Source of the DNA: Xenophilus sp. Marseille-Q4582
GTDB taxonomy: Bacteria > Pseudomonadota > Gammaproteobacteria > Burkholderiales > Burkholderiaceae_C
Direction of reading: 5' to 3'
Length of the DNA: 64,000 bases
Assembly (NCBI RefSeq): GCF_916700565.1
Contig: NZ_CAKAKO010000002.1
Coordinates: 868,001-932,000, forward strand
Shown: one piece after another, positions 48,749 to 56,072 of the stretch
How the letters are laid out: every line of letters starts with the position of its first letter
Position numbering within the stretch: position 1 is the stretch's first letter
Made by a program: the position numbers and the translations under genes
The notes under the pieces: model-generated
Told to the model about the DNA's origin: nothing
Databases searched by the model: none
What the model saw: the letters and a program-made list of their open reading frames with translations, nothing else

Positions 48749-51700
48749 TCAGGCATGGCTTTGATCTTCGGAGATTCCGGCCGCTTCGGCATGCCGCTTG
48801 TTGAGTTCCTGCTGGCGCTTGCTGCCCTTGAACAGCGTGCGCACCACCACGAAGAACACCGGCACGAAGAACACGGCGAGCGCGGTGCCCGTGACCATGC
48901 CGCCGATCACCCCGGTGCCGATGGCCCGCTGGCTGGCCGAGCCGGCGCCCGACGCGATGAACAGCGGCACCACGCCCAGGCCGAAGGCCAGCGAGGTCAT
49001 GATGATGGGGCGGAAGCGCAGGTGCGCGGCCTCGAGCGCGGCCGCGATCGCACTCTTGCCCTGCGCCTGCAGGTCCTTCGCGAACTCGATGATCAGGATC
49101 GCGTTCTTCGCCGACAGGCCGATGATGGTGATCAGGCCCACCTGGAAGTACACGTCGTTGGACATGCCGCGCAGCAGCGTGGCGCCCAGCACGCCCAGGA
49201 TGCCCAGCGGCACCACCAGGATCACCGACAGCGGGATGGACCAGCTCTCGTACAGCGCGGCCAGGCACAGGAACACCGCCAGGATCGCGAAGCCGTACAG
49301 GATGATGGATTGCGAGCCGGCGAGCTTTTCCTCGCGCGACTGGCCGGTCCATTCGAAGCCGAAGCCCGGCGGCAGCTTGGCGGCCAGCGCTTCCATCTCG
49401 GCCATCGCGGCGCCCGTGCTGTAGCCCGGGGCGGCGTCGCCGCTGATGCGCATCGACGGGTAGCCGTTGTAGCGCACGGTCTGCTGCGCGCCGGTGACCC
49501 AGCGCGTGGTGGCGAAGGCCGACAGCGGCACCGGCTGGCCCTGCGCGTTCGACGCCGTCAGCTTGAGCAGGTCCTCGGGCTGCATGCGCGCGGGCGCATC
49601 GGCCTGGACCACCACGCGCTGCAGGCGGCCGCGGTTCGGGAAGTCGTTGACATAGCTCGATCCCAGGGCCGTGGACAGCGCCGTGTTGATGGCGTCGAAG
49701 CCCACGCCCAGCGCCTGCGCCTTGTCGCGGTCGATGTCGACCTCCAGCTGCGGCGCGTCTTCCAGGCCGTCCGGACGGACCTGCGACAGCACCTTGCTCT
49801 GCGAGGCCATGCCCAGCAGCTGGTTGCGTGCGTTCACCAGCGCCTGGTGGCCCTGGCCCGAGCGGTCCTGAAGGCGGAAGCTGAAGCCGCTGGCCGCGCC
49901 CAGTTCGGGAATGGGCGGCGGGCTGAGCGGGTAGATGAAGGCGTCGCGGATGCCCGACAGCGCACCGAAGGCCCGGCCGGCCAGGGCGCTGGCCGATTCG
50001 CCCTCACCCTTGCGTTCGTTCCAGTCCTTGAGCGTGACGAAGGCGAGGCCGGCGTTCTGGCCCTGGCCCGAGAAGCTGAAGCCCAGCACGCTGACCATGC
50101 TTTCGACTTCTGGCTGCTTGAGGAGGTAGCCCTCGACCTGCTCGATGACGCTGGTCAGGCGCTCCTGCGTGGCGCCGGGCGGCAGCTGCACGTTCACGAT
50201 GATGTTGCCCTGGTCTTCCTGCGGCAGGAAGGAGGTGGGCAGGCGCTGGTACATCACGACCACGGCACCGATGATGGCGGCGTAGATGACGAGGTAGCGC
50301 GCGGCGCGCTTGAGGATGCGCGAGACCACGCTTTCATAGCCCTTGGCCGTGCGCGAGAAGCCGCGGTTGAACCAGCCGAAGAAGCCGCGCTTCTCGTGGT
50401 GGTGGCCGGCCTCGACCGGCTTGAGCAGCGTGGCGCACAGCGCGGGCGTGAGCGACAGGGCCATGAAGGCCGAGAACGCGATCGAGGCCACCATCACCGC
50501 CGAGAACTGGCGGTAGATGTTGCCGGTGGAGCCGGCGAAGAAGGCCAGCGGCACGAACACCGAGATCAGCACCACCGTCACGCCGATGATGGCGCCCGAG
50601 ATCTGCTGCATGGCCTTCTTGGTGGCTTCGAGCGGCGGCAGGCCTTCCTCGCTCATGATGCGCTCGACGTTCTCCACCACCACGATGGCGTCGTCCACCA
50701 CGATGCCGATCACCAGCACCATGCCGAACATGGTCAGCACGTTGATCGAGAAGCCCAGCGCCAGCAAGGTGGCGAAGGTGCCCAGCAGTGCGATCGGCAC
50801 CACCAGCGTGGGGATCAGCGTGTAGCGCCAGTTCTGCAGGAACAGGAACATCACCAGGAACACCAGCGCCACGGCTTCGAACAGCGTGTGCGTGACCTGT
50901 TCGATGGAGATGCTGACGAATTCCGAGCTGTCGTACGGGATGTCCCACTTCACGCCCTGCGGGAAGAGCTTGGACAGCTCTTCCATCTTCTCGCGCGTGA
51001 GCCGCGCGGTTTCCATGGCGTTGCCGCTGGGCGCGAGCTGCACGCCCAGGCCCACGGCGGGCACGCCGTTCAGGCGGGCGGAGGTGGCGTAGCTCTGCAC
51101 GCCCAGCTCGATGCGCGCGACGTCCTTCAGGCGCACGGTGGAGCCGTCGGGATTGGCGCGCAGCACGATGTTGCTGAACTGCTCGACGTTCGACAGCTGG
51201 CCCTTGACCCTGACCGTGGCCGCAATGCCCTGGCCCGCGATGTTCGGCAGGTCGCCGATGGTGCCCGAGGCGACCTGGGCGTTCTGCGAGCGGATGGCGG
51301 CCGAGACCTCGGCCGAGGACAGCCCGAAGCCCTGCATCTTGGCCGGATCGATCCAGATGCGCATGGCGGTTTCGGAGCCGAACAGCTGCACCTTGCCCAC
51401 GCCCTTGATGCGCTGCAGCTCGGGCTGGATGTTGCGGGCCGCGTAGTCGCCCAGCTGCGTGGTGTCGAAGCTCGGGCTGTCCGAGCTCAGCATCGCGAAC
51501 AGCAGGAAGTTGTCGCGCGACTTTTCGACCAGCACGCCCTGCTGCGTCACGGACGCGGGCAGGCGCGAGGTGGCGCGCGACAGGCGGTTCTGCACCTCCA
51601 CCTGCGCCAGGTCCTCGTTGGTGCCCTGTTCGAAGGTGATGGTCAGCGTGCCGGTGCCGTCGGCCTGGGCCACCGATTCCATGTAGATCAGCCCCGGCGC

Positions 51701-51913
51701 GCCGTTCATTTCGCGCTCGATCACGGACAGCACGCTGTCCTCCAGCGTCTGCGCGGAAGCGCCCGGATAGGTGGTGCTGATGACGATCGCCGGCGGGGCG
51801 ACGGGGGGGTATTGCGCGATCGGCAGCTGCGTGATCGACACCGCGCCCATCACGATGATGAACAGTGCGATCACCCAGGCAAAGATCGGGCGGTCGATGA
51901 AGAACTTGGCCAT
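48749..51913 (-). CDS. RND multidrug efflux permease (AcrB/MexB, HAE1 family)
   Basis: This 1054-residue inner-membrane transporter has twelve helices and two large periplasmic domains, the size of AcrB (1049). The opening MAKFFIDRPIFAWVIALFIIVMGAVSITQLPIAQYP is typical. Helix 4 contains the proton-relay acidic pair in GIVVDDAIVVVENVERIM, and the second half repeats the fold with GLSAKNAILIIEFAKDLQAQGKS including the relay Lys. It pumps hydrophobic drugs, dyes or solvents out using proton motive force with the adaptor and OprM-like channel. Confidence 0.96.
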   Translation of the reverse strand: MAKFFIDRPIFAWVIALFIIVMGAVSITQLPIAQYPPVAPPAIVISTTYPGASAQTLEDSVLSVIEREMNGAPGLIYMESVAQADGTGTLTITFEQGTNEDLAQVEVQNRLSRATSRLPASVTQQGVLVEKSRDNFLLFAMLSSDSPSFDTTQLGDYAARNIQPELQRIKGVGKVQLFGSETAMRIWIDPAKMQGFGLSSAEVSAAIRSQNAQVASGTIGDLPNIAGQGIAATVRVKGQLSNVEQFSNIVLRANPDGSTVRLKDVARIELGVQSYATSARLNGVPAVGLGVQLAPSGNAMETARLTREKMEELSKLFPQGVKWDIPYDSSEFVSISIEQVTHTLFEAVALVFLVMFLFLQNWRYTLIPTLVVPIALLGTFATLLALGFSINVLTMFGMVLVIGIVVDDAIVVVENVERIMSEEGLPPLEATKKAMQQISGAIIGVTVVLISVFVPLAFFAGSTGNIYRQFSAVMVASIAFSAFMALSLTPALCATLLKPVEAGHHHEKRGFFGWFNRGFSRTAKGYESVVSRILKRAARYLVIYAAIIGAVVVMYQRLPTSFLPQEDQGNIIVNVQLPPGATQERLTSVIEQVEGYLLKQPEVESMVSVLGFSFSGQGQNAGLAFVTLKDWNERKGEGESASALAGRAFGALSGIRDAFIYPLSPPPIPELGAASGFSFRLQDRSGQGHQALVNARNQLLGMASQSKVLSQVRPDGLEDAPQLEVDIDRDKAQALGVGFDAINTALSTALGSSYVNDFPNRGRLQRVVVQADAPARMQPEDLLKLTASNAQGQPVPLSAFATTRWVTGAQQTVRYNGYPSMRISGDAAPGYSTGAAMAEMEALAAKLPPGFGFEWTGQSREEKLAGSQSIILYGFAILAVFLCLAALYESWSIPLSVILVVPLGILGVLGATLLRGMSNDVYFQVGLITIIGLSAKNAILIIEFAKDLQAQGKSAIAAALEAAHLRFRPIIMTSLAFGLGVVPLFIASGAGSASQRAIGTGVIGGMVTGTALAVFFVPVFFVVVRTLFKGSKRQQELNKRHAEAAGISEDQSHA

Positions 51914-51943
51914 GGTTGCCTTTGTTGCGGTGCTTCTTCTTGC

Positions 51944-53251
51944 TTATTGCTTGGGGGCCGCGGCGGGGGCCGGCTCAGCCGGGGCAGGGGCAGCCGCGGG
52001 CGCAGCGGGTGCGCCGTCGGCCGGCTTGGACGCAGTGGCGGGCGCAGCGCCCGGCGCCGTCCAGGGCACCGGCTTGACCGGCGTGCCCGGCGGCATCATC
52101 TGCAGCTTCTGGAAGCCGTCCACCATCACCTGCTCGCCGGCCTTCAGGCCTTCGGTCACGATCCAGCGGTTGTTCTGCCCAGCCGTCACCTTCACGGTGC
52201 GCTTTTCCAGCTTGCCGCCTTCGCCCACCACCGTCAGCGTGTCGCCGGTCTCCGTGCGCGTCACGGCCTGCTGCGGAACCGCGATGGCGTTGCTGGCCTG
52301 GGCCTGCGCCATGCGCACGCGCACGTACAGGCCCGGCAGCAGGTCACCCTTGGGGTTGGGCACTTCGGCGCGCAGCGTGACCTGGCCGGTGGCCTCATCC
52401 ACCGTCAGGTCGGTGAACAGCAGCCTGGCCGGCTGCGGGTATTCGCTGCCGTCCTCCAGCACGATGCGCACCTCGGCCGCGCCCGCACCCGCGCTCTTGA
52501 GCGTGCCGGCTTCCATGGCGCGGCGCAGGCGCAGCGCGTCGGTGGCCGATTGCGTGAAGTTCACGTACAGCGGGTTGATCTGCTGGATCGTGGCCAGCTG
52601 GGTGGCGTCGTTCTGGCCCACCAGTGCGCCTTCGGTCACCAGCGCGCGGCCGATGCGCCCCGAGATCGGCGCCGTCACGGTCGCGTAGCCCAGGTTGATG
52701 CGGGCCGTGGCGACTGCGGCGCGGCCGGCGGCCACGTCGGCCTCGGCGGCCTTCCACGAGGCGACGGCGTTGGCGTATTCCTGCTTGCTCACCGCATTGG
52801 CCTCGACCAGCGGCTTGTAGCGGTCGGCCAGGGCCTTGGCCTGCGCGGCGTTGGCTTCGGAGCGCGCCAGGCTGGCCTGCGCGCTCTGGGCCGCGGCCTG
52901 CAGCGGGGCGGGGTCGATGCGGAACAGCGGCTGTCCGGCCTTCACGTCCGAGCCTTCGCGGAACAGGCGCTCCTGCAGGATGCCGGCGGCACGCGCCCGC
53001 ACCTGCGACACGCGCGAGGCCTCCAGGCGGCCCGGCAGTTCCGTGACCAGCCCCACGTCACCGGGGGTGGCCACCACCACGCCCACTTCAGGCGGGGGCG
53101 GTGCGCCGCCGCCGGCGCCCGGGCCGCCCGCCCCAGGGGCCGCGGCATCCTTCTGGCCGCAGGCCGCCAGCAGCACGGCCAGGCTCAGCGCCGACAGGGT
53201 CGCGGTCAGGCGCGGCGAAAACAGGGAGCGTGAAACATGCAATCCAGGCAT
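51944..53251 (-). CDS. RND efflux periplasmic adaptor (AcrA/MexA family)
   Basis: This 435-residue membrane-fusion lipoprotein has a signal peptide with lipobox LLAACG. It has a Gly/Pro/Ala-rich spacer, the biotinyl-lipoyl half motifs (ELPGRLEASRVSQVRARAAGIL, APISGRIGRALVTEGALVGQ), a coiled-coil hairpin (AAAQSAQASLARSEANAAQAKALADRYKPLVEANAVSKQEYANAVASW) and a beta-barrel domain ending in YVRVRM. The C-terminal ~40 residues are Ala/Pro-rich. It starts at ATG 53251, divergent from the TetR gene across an AcrR-like operator, and leads the adaptor-permease-channel operon. Confidence 0.95.
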   Translation of the reverse strand: MPGLHVSRSLFSPRLTATLSALSLAVLLAACGQKDAAAPGAGGPGAGGGAPPPPEVGVVVATPGDVGLVTELPGRLEASRVSQVRARAAGILQERLFREGSDVKAGQPLFRIDPAPLQAAAQSAQASLARSEANAAQAKALADRYKPLVEANAVSKQEYANAVASWKAAEADVAAGRAAVATARINLGYATVTAPISGRIGRALVTEGALVGQNDATQLATIQQINPLYVNFTQSATDALRLRRAMEAGTLKSAGAGAAEVRIVLEDGSEYPQPARLLFTDLTVDEATGQVTLRAEVPNPKGDLLPGLYVRVRMAQAQASNAIAVPQQAVTRTETGDTLTVVGEGGKLEKRTVKVTAGQNNRWIVTEGLKAGEQVMVDGFQKLQMMPPGTPVKPVPWTAPGAAPATASKPADGAPAAPAAAPAPAEPAPAAAPKQ

Positions 53252-53364
53252 GCGAATCCTCGGCAGTGATAGGTGTTGTTGTGGCGAATCGGCAGCCACG
53301 GCCACGGTGCCCGCGGTCCTGAAAGACCGACACGGGCGCCATGGTAATGAGCAGGCCGGCAGTT

Positions 53365-53388
53365 TACATACATTCGTGCATGTATATT
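53365..53388. promoter_or_regulatory. AcrR-like operator between efflux operon and TetR gene
   Basis: A 24-bp imperfect palindrome, with left half TACATACATT (53365-53374) and right part CATGTATATT (53379-53388), lies in the divergent intergenic region. As I recall the E. coli AcrR site (TACATACATT…AATGTATGTA), about 20 of 24 positions match. A TTTACA (53363-53368) and a TTGTCA on the opposite strand (about 53393-53398) could serve as -35 elements of divergent promoters overlapped by it. TetR binding here would repress both units. Confidence 0.7.
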
Positions 53389-53453
53389 AATGACAATCGA
53401 TGAATGACCTTCCGCGTCTGTGTGGTCATTCACGCCGTTTCACAGAAGATACA

Positions 53454-54143
53454 GTGGTCCGTCGCACCAAGGAAGAGGCTTTCGCCACGCGCCAGCGCCT
53501 GCTGGACGCCGCCGAGCTGCTTTTCCAGGCCCAGGGCGTGTCGCACACCACGCTGCAGCAGATCGCCCAGAAGGCGGGCGCCACGCGGGGCGCCATCTAC
53601 TGGCATTTCAAGGACAAGGCCGATCTGTTCAACGCCATGATGGAGCGCGTGACGCTGCCCATGGAAGAAGGCATGCGCCAGGCCGTGGATGCGGGGGAGG
53701 TCGACCCCATCGCGCTGCTCGAGCGCGGCATCATGGACGCCTTCCGCCTCGCCACCTCCGACCCGCAGGTGCGGCGCGTGTTCGAGATCGCCTCGTACAA
53801 GGTCGAGTACACGCAGGAGATGTCGGCCGTGCAGGAGCGCCATTTCAGCGGCCGCCAGGGCTGCATCGACGACTTCGAGAAGGCCCTGCGCCTGGCTGCG
53901 GTGCAGGCGCGCGTCAAGCTCAGCATTCCGGCCGGCACGGCGGCGCTGGGCCTGCATGCCCTGGTCTCGGGCCTGATGCAGGACTGGCTGCTGGACCCCG
54001 ACAGCTTCGCGCTGCTGCCTGCCGGACGGCGCCTGTTCCGCACCTACATCCGCGGCCTGGGGCTGCCCGTGGGCGCGGCCGACGGGCCCGATGTCCCCAC
54101 GGGGGCGAAGCCCGCGCCCTTCGCGTCGCGCGATCGGCCATAA
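53454..54143 (+). CDS. TetR/AcrR-family efflux repressor
   Basis: This 229-residue repressor has an N-terminal TetR DNA-binding domain: RRTKEEAFATRQRLLDAAELLFQAQGVSHTTLQQIAQKAGATRGAIYWHFKDKADLF (about 3-60), the AcrR subgroup consensus. A helical ligand-binding domain (about 70-210) follows. GTG at 53454 reproduces the normal AcrR N-terminus; the ATG at 53400 would add 18 atypical residues encoded next to the operator. Divergent from the RND operon, it is expected to derepress the pump when ligand binds. Confidence 0.9.
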   Translation: MVRRTKEEAFATRQRLLDAAELLFQAQGVSHTTLQQIAQKAGATRGAIYWHFKDKADLFNAMMERVTLPMEEGMRQAVDAGEVDPIALLERGIMDAFRLATSDPQVRRVFEIASYKVEYTQEMSAVQERHFSGRQGCIDDFEKALRLAAVQARVKLSIPAGTAALGLHALVSGLMQDWLLDPDSFALLPAGRRLFRTYIRGLGLPVGAADGPDVPTGAKPAPFASRDRP

Positions 54144-54172
54144 TCGCGGGTTCGCGCTTCGTGCGCGGCACT

Positions 54173-54247
54173 CTCGCCGTATTTCAACGGATAGAATTCG
54201 GCCCTCCGAAGGCTGAGATCCAGGTTCGATTCCTGGCGGCGGGACCA
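54173..54247 (+). tRNA. tRNA-Arg(CCG)
   Basis: A 75-nt cloverleaf can be drawn. The acceptor CTCGCCG pairs with CGGCGGG (one G-U), a D arm contains AACGGATA, the anticodon stem CGGCC/GGCTG carries the loop CTCCGAA with anticodon CCG at 54206-54208, and the T stem CCAGG/CCTGG holds loop TTCGATT. It has discriminator A and an encoded CCA end. It decodes CGG arginine codons, frequent in this GC-rich genome. A terminator follows directly. Confidence 0.95.
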
Positions 54248-54253
54248 GATACC

Positions 54254-54288
54254 AGGCCGGACTAGTTCAAGCTAGTCCGGCCTTTTTT
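54254..54288 (+). terminator. Rho-independent terminator of the tRNA-Arg gene
   Basis: AGGCCGGACTAG (54254-54265) pairs perfectly with CTAGTCCGGCCT (54272-54283) over a six-base loop and is followed by a run of T residues. It lies seven bases after the tRNA CCA end. Confidence 0.95.
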
Positions 54289-54426
54289 GTTGTGCCTCTT
54301 GGCTCGGAACCCGGCCCGCTCGCGCCGTTCAGCCGCCTGCAGCACGTGACGCTCGGCGGGCGGGGCGTCCGTGCCCGCGGCGAAGCGGGCGCCGGGGTCG
54401 CGCGCATCGGCCCGCGGCCGCGGGGG

Positions 54427-55635
54427 TCAGAAGTCCACCAGGCTCACGCCCAGGCTCAGCACCGTGCGGCGCTGGTTGTAGTCCACCAGCGTGTCGCCAT
54501 AGCCGTGGTAGAGCTGTGCATGCCAGCGCAGGTTGCTCCTGGCGGGATCGCCGATCGCGCGCATCCATTCCAGGCGCGCGCCGCCGCGGCCGGTGCCTCC
54601 GATCAGGCCGCGCAGCGTCAGCGACAGCGTGTTCGCCGGGTTCACGTTCCAGCTGCCCGTGATCTCGCTGTGGCCCAGGTACTTGACGATGTCCGGGTTG
54701 TCGTCGTCGGTGCCGCTTTCCTGCACGCGGCGCCAGACGCGGCCGGTGATGGTGAAGCGGTTGTCCAGCTCCACGCCGCCCATCAGGAACACGCGGTTCC
54801 AGCTGCGCGACAGCGGCAGGCTCTGGCCGTTGGACTGGTGCACGATGCCCACGCCCGCGTAGCGCCAGCGCCAGCCGCCGGGCAGCTTGATGTCGGTCGG
54901 GTAGACGTACATCAGCTCGGGTTCGTGGTCGGTGGTGCGGAAGGGGCGCGAGATGTCGCCGTTGAACAGCTGCCAGGTCGACTGCTGCGAATAGGCGAAC
55001 CACAGCGAGTCCTTGCGCGCCGGATCGTTGCCCGTGAGCAGGCCCTGGGCCAGCTTGGTGCGCACCGACAGGCCGATGCGCATTTCATGCGCCTGGTAGT
55101 CCACGGGCTCGGCGGTGTGGCCTGCGGCGGGCGAGGTGGGCGTGGCCGGCTGGTTGTCAGCCACCGAGACGCCCACGAACAGCGGCCGGTAGCCGCGGAA
55201 GGTGAAGGTGCCGCAGTCGGTGCCTTCCTCCAGTTCCCAGAAGCGCGACAGCGTGGAGTACTGCCGGTCGCGGCAGCGCTCGCTGTCCACCGTGACCACG
55301 CGCGTGGCGGGCAGGGCGGCTTCCACCGGCACGGTGGCGGAGGGCGCGTTCGACGGTTGCGCGCTGGCCAGGGCCGGCGGCGCGGGCGGCACCGCGGCCG
55401 CAGGCAGCGTCTGCTGCTGCGCCCAGCGGTCGAAGCAGGCCAGGCGTGCCGCGTCGTCACCGCCCAGGCGCGTGCATTGCTGCCAGGTCAGCTGCGCGTC
55501 GGCCAGCGGGCTCGGCGGCAGGCCGGGCGCGGGGCCGCTGGCCGGGGCCTGGGCGAAGGCCGGCGCGGCGCCACCGAGAGCGGCCAGCGCCAGCGCGCAG
55601 GCGCGCGCCGTGGAAGAGGGAGCAATCAGGTTCAT
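54427..55635 (-). CDS. pldA: Outer-membrane phospholipase A (OMPLA)
   Basis: OMPLA is a calcium-dependent outer-membrane beta-barrel hydrolase removing misplaced phospholipids. The 402-residue product has a signal peptide (cleavage near AFA|QAP), a long proline/alanine-rich N-terminal extension to about residue 110, and the barrel. The catalytic triad is present with family spacing: GIVHQSNGQSLPLSRSWNRVF with His266, Ser268 and Asn280. The protein ends in VSLVDF, a C-terminal aromatic residue as barrel proteins require. ATG 55635 overlaps the stop of the upstream lipoprotein gene. Confidence 0.93.
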   Translation of the reverse strand: MNLIAPSSTARACALALAALGGAAPAFAQAPASGPAPGLPPSPLADAQLTWQQCTRLGGDDAARLACFDRWAQQQTLPAAAVPPAPPALASAQPSNAPSATVPVEAALPATRVVTVDSERCRDRQYSTLSRFWELEEGTDCGTFTFRGYRPLFVGVSVADNQPATPTSPAAGHTAEPVDYQAHEMRIGLSVRTKLAQGLLTGNDPARKDSLWFAYSQQSTWQLFNGDISRPFRTTDHEPELMYVYPTDIKLPGGWRWRYAGVGIVHQSNGQSLPLSRSWNRVFLMGGVELDNRFTITGRVWRRVQESGTDDDNPDIVKYLGHSEITGSWNVNPANTLSLTLRGLIGGTGRGGARLEWMRAIGDPARSNLRWHAQLYHGYGDTLVDYNQRRTVLSLGVSLVDF

Positions 55636-56072
55636 GGTGTGGAGGGCAGGCGGGTCAGCACGAAGGGCTGGCCCTGATCTTCGCCGGCGCGGCGCCAGTG
55701 GCCACGAAAGACACGGCCGCAACTGCGTGCCTGAATTTCGCCTTCCCACACGGCGCTGATGCGCAGGCCGTCTTCCGATTCGTCGAGCAGCAGCAGGCCG
55801 TCGTCGTTGACGTCGCCGGCCAGTTGCGCGGGCGCGCCGCCGCCGCGCTGCACCTGGCCGCGCACGCCTGCGTAGTCGGGGTGGGGCTGCAGGTCCACGC
55901 GCAGCGGCAGGGCGTCATCGCTGCCGATGCGCGCTTCCCACGCGCCGTAGAGCGCGCCGGGCGGCAGGCGGGCGCCGGCGGGTGGGCAGTTCGGATCGGG
56001 GGCGGCGCAGGCGGCGAGCAGCAGGGCGGATGCGGCCACCTGCAGCGGGCCGATCAGGCGGATCGCCCTCAT
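55632..56072 (-). CDS. Small putative lipoprotein, function unknown
   Basis: The 146-residue product has a lipoprotein signal peptide (MRAIRLIGPLQVAASALLLAAC, lipobox LLAAC) followed by a beta-rich domain: GALYGAWEARI, LPLRVDLQPHPDYAGVRGQVQR, AQLAGDVNDDGLLLLDES and RGHWRRAGEDQGQPFVLTRLP. I do not recognise the family. It overlaps both neighbours by four bases (ATGA with rep upstream and pldA downstream), so all three are translated as one unit. The beta-sheet-like composition and lipobox suggest an outer-membrane-associated accessory protein for PldA; this is inference. Confidence 0.72.
   Translation of the reverse strand: MRAIRLIGPLQVAASALLLAACAAPDPNCPPAGARLPPGALYGAWEARIGSDDALPLRVDLQPHPDYAGVRGQVQRGGGAPAQLAGDVNDDGLLLLDESEDGLRISAVWEGEIQARSCGRVFRGHWRRAGEDQGQPFVLTRLPSTP

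Noticed and set aside
48737..53233. Uninterrupted plus-strand frame of about 1500 codons opposite the RND genes
   Set aside because: It is the antisense of the efflux operon, His/Arg/Gln-rich and without any recognisable domain; long antisense frames are common at this GC content.
53400..53453. ATG 53400 as the TetR start
   Set aside because: It would add 18 residues unlike AcrR N-termini and place the start almost on the operator; GTG 53454 gives the family start.
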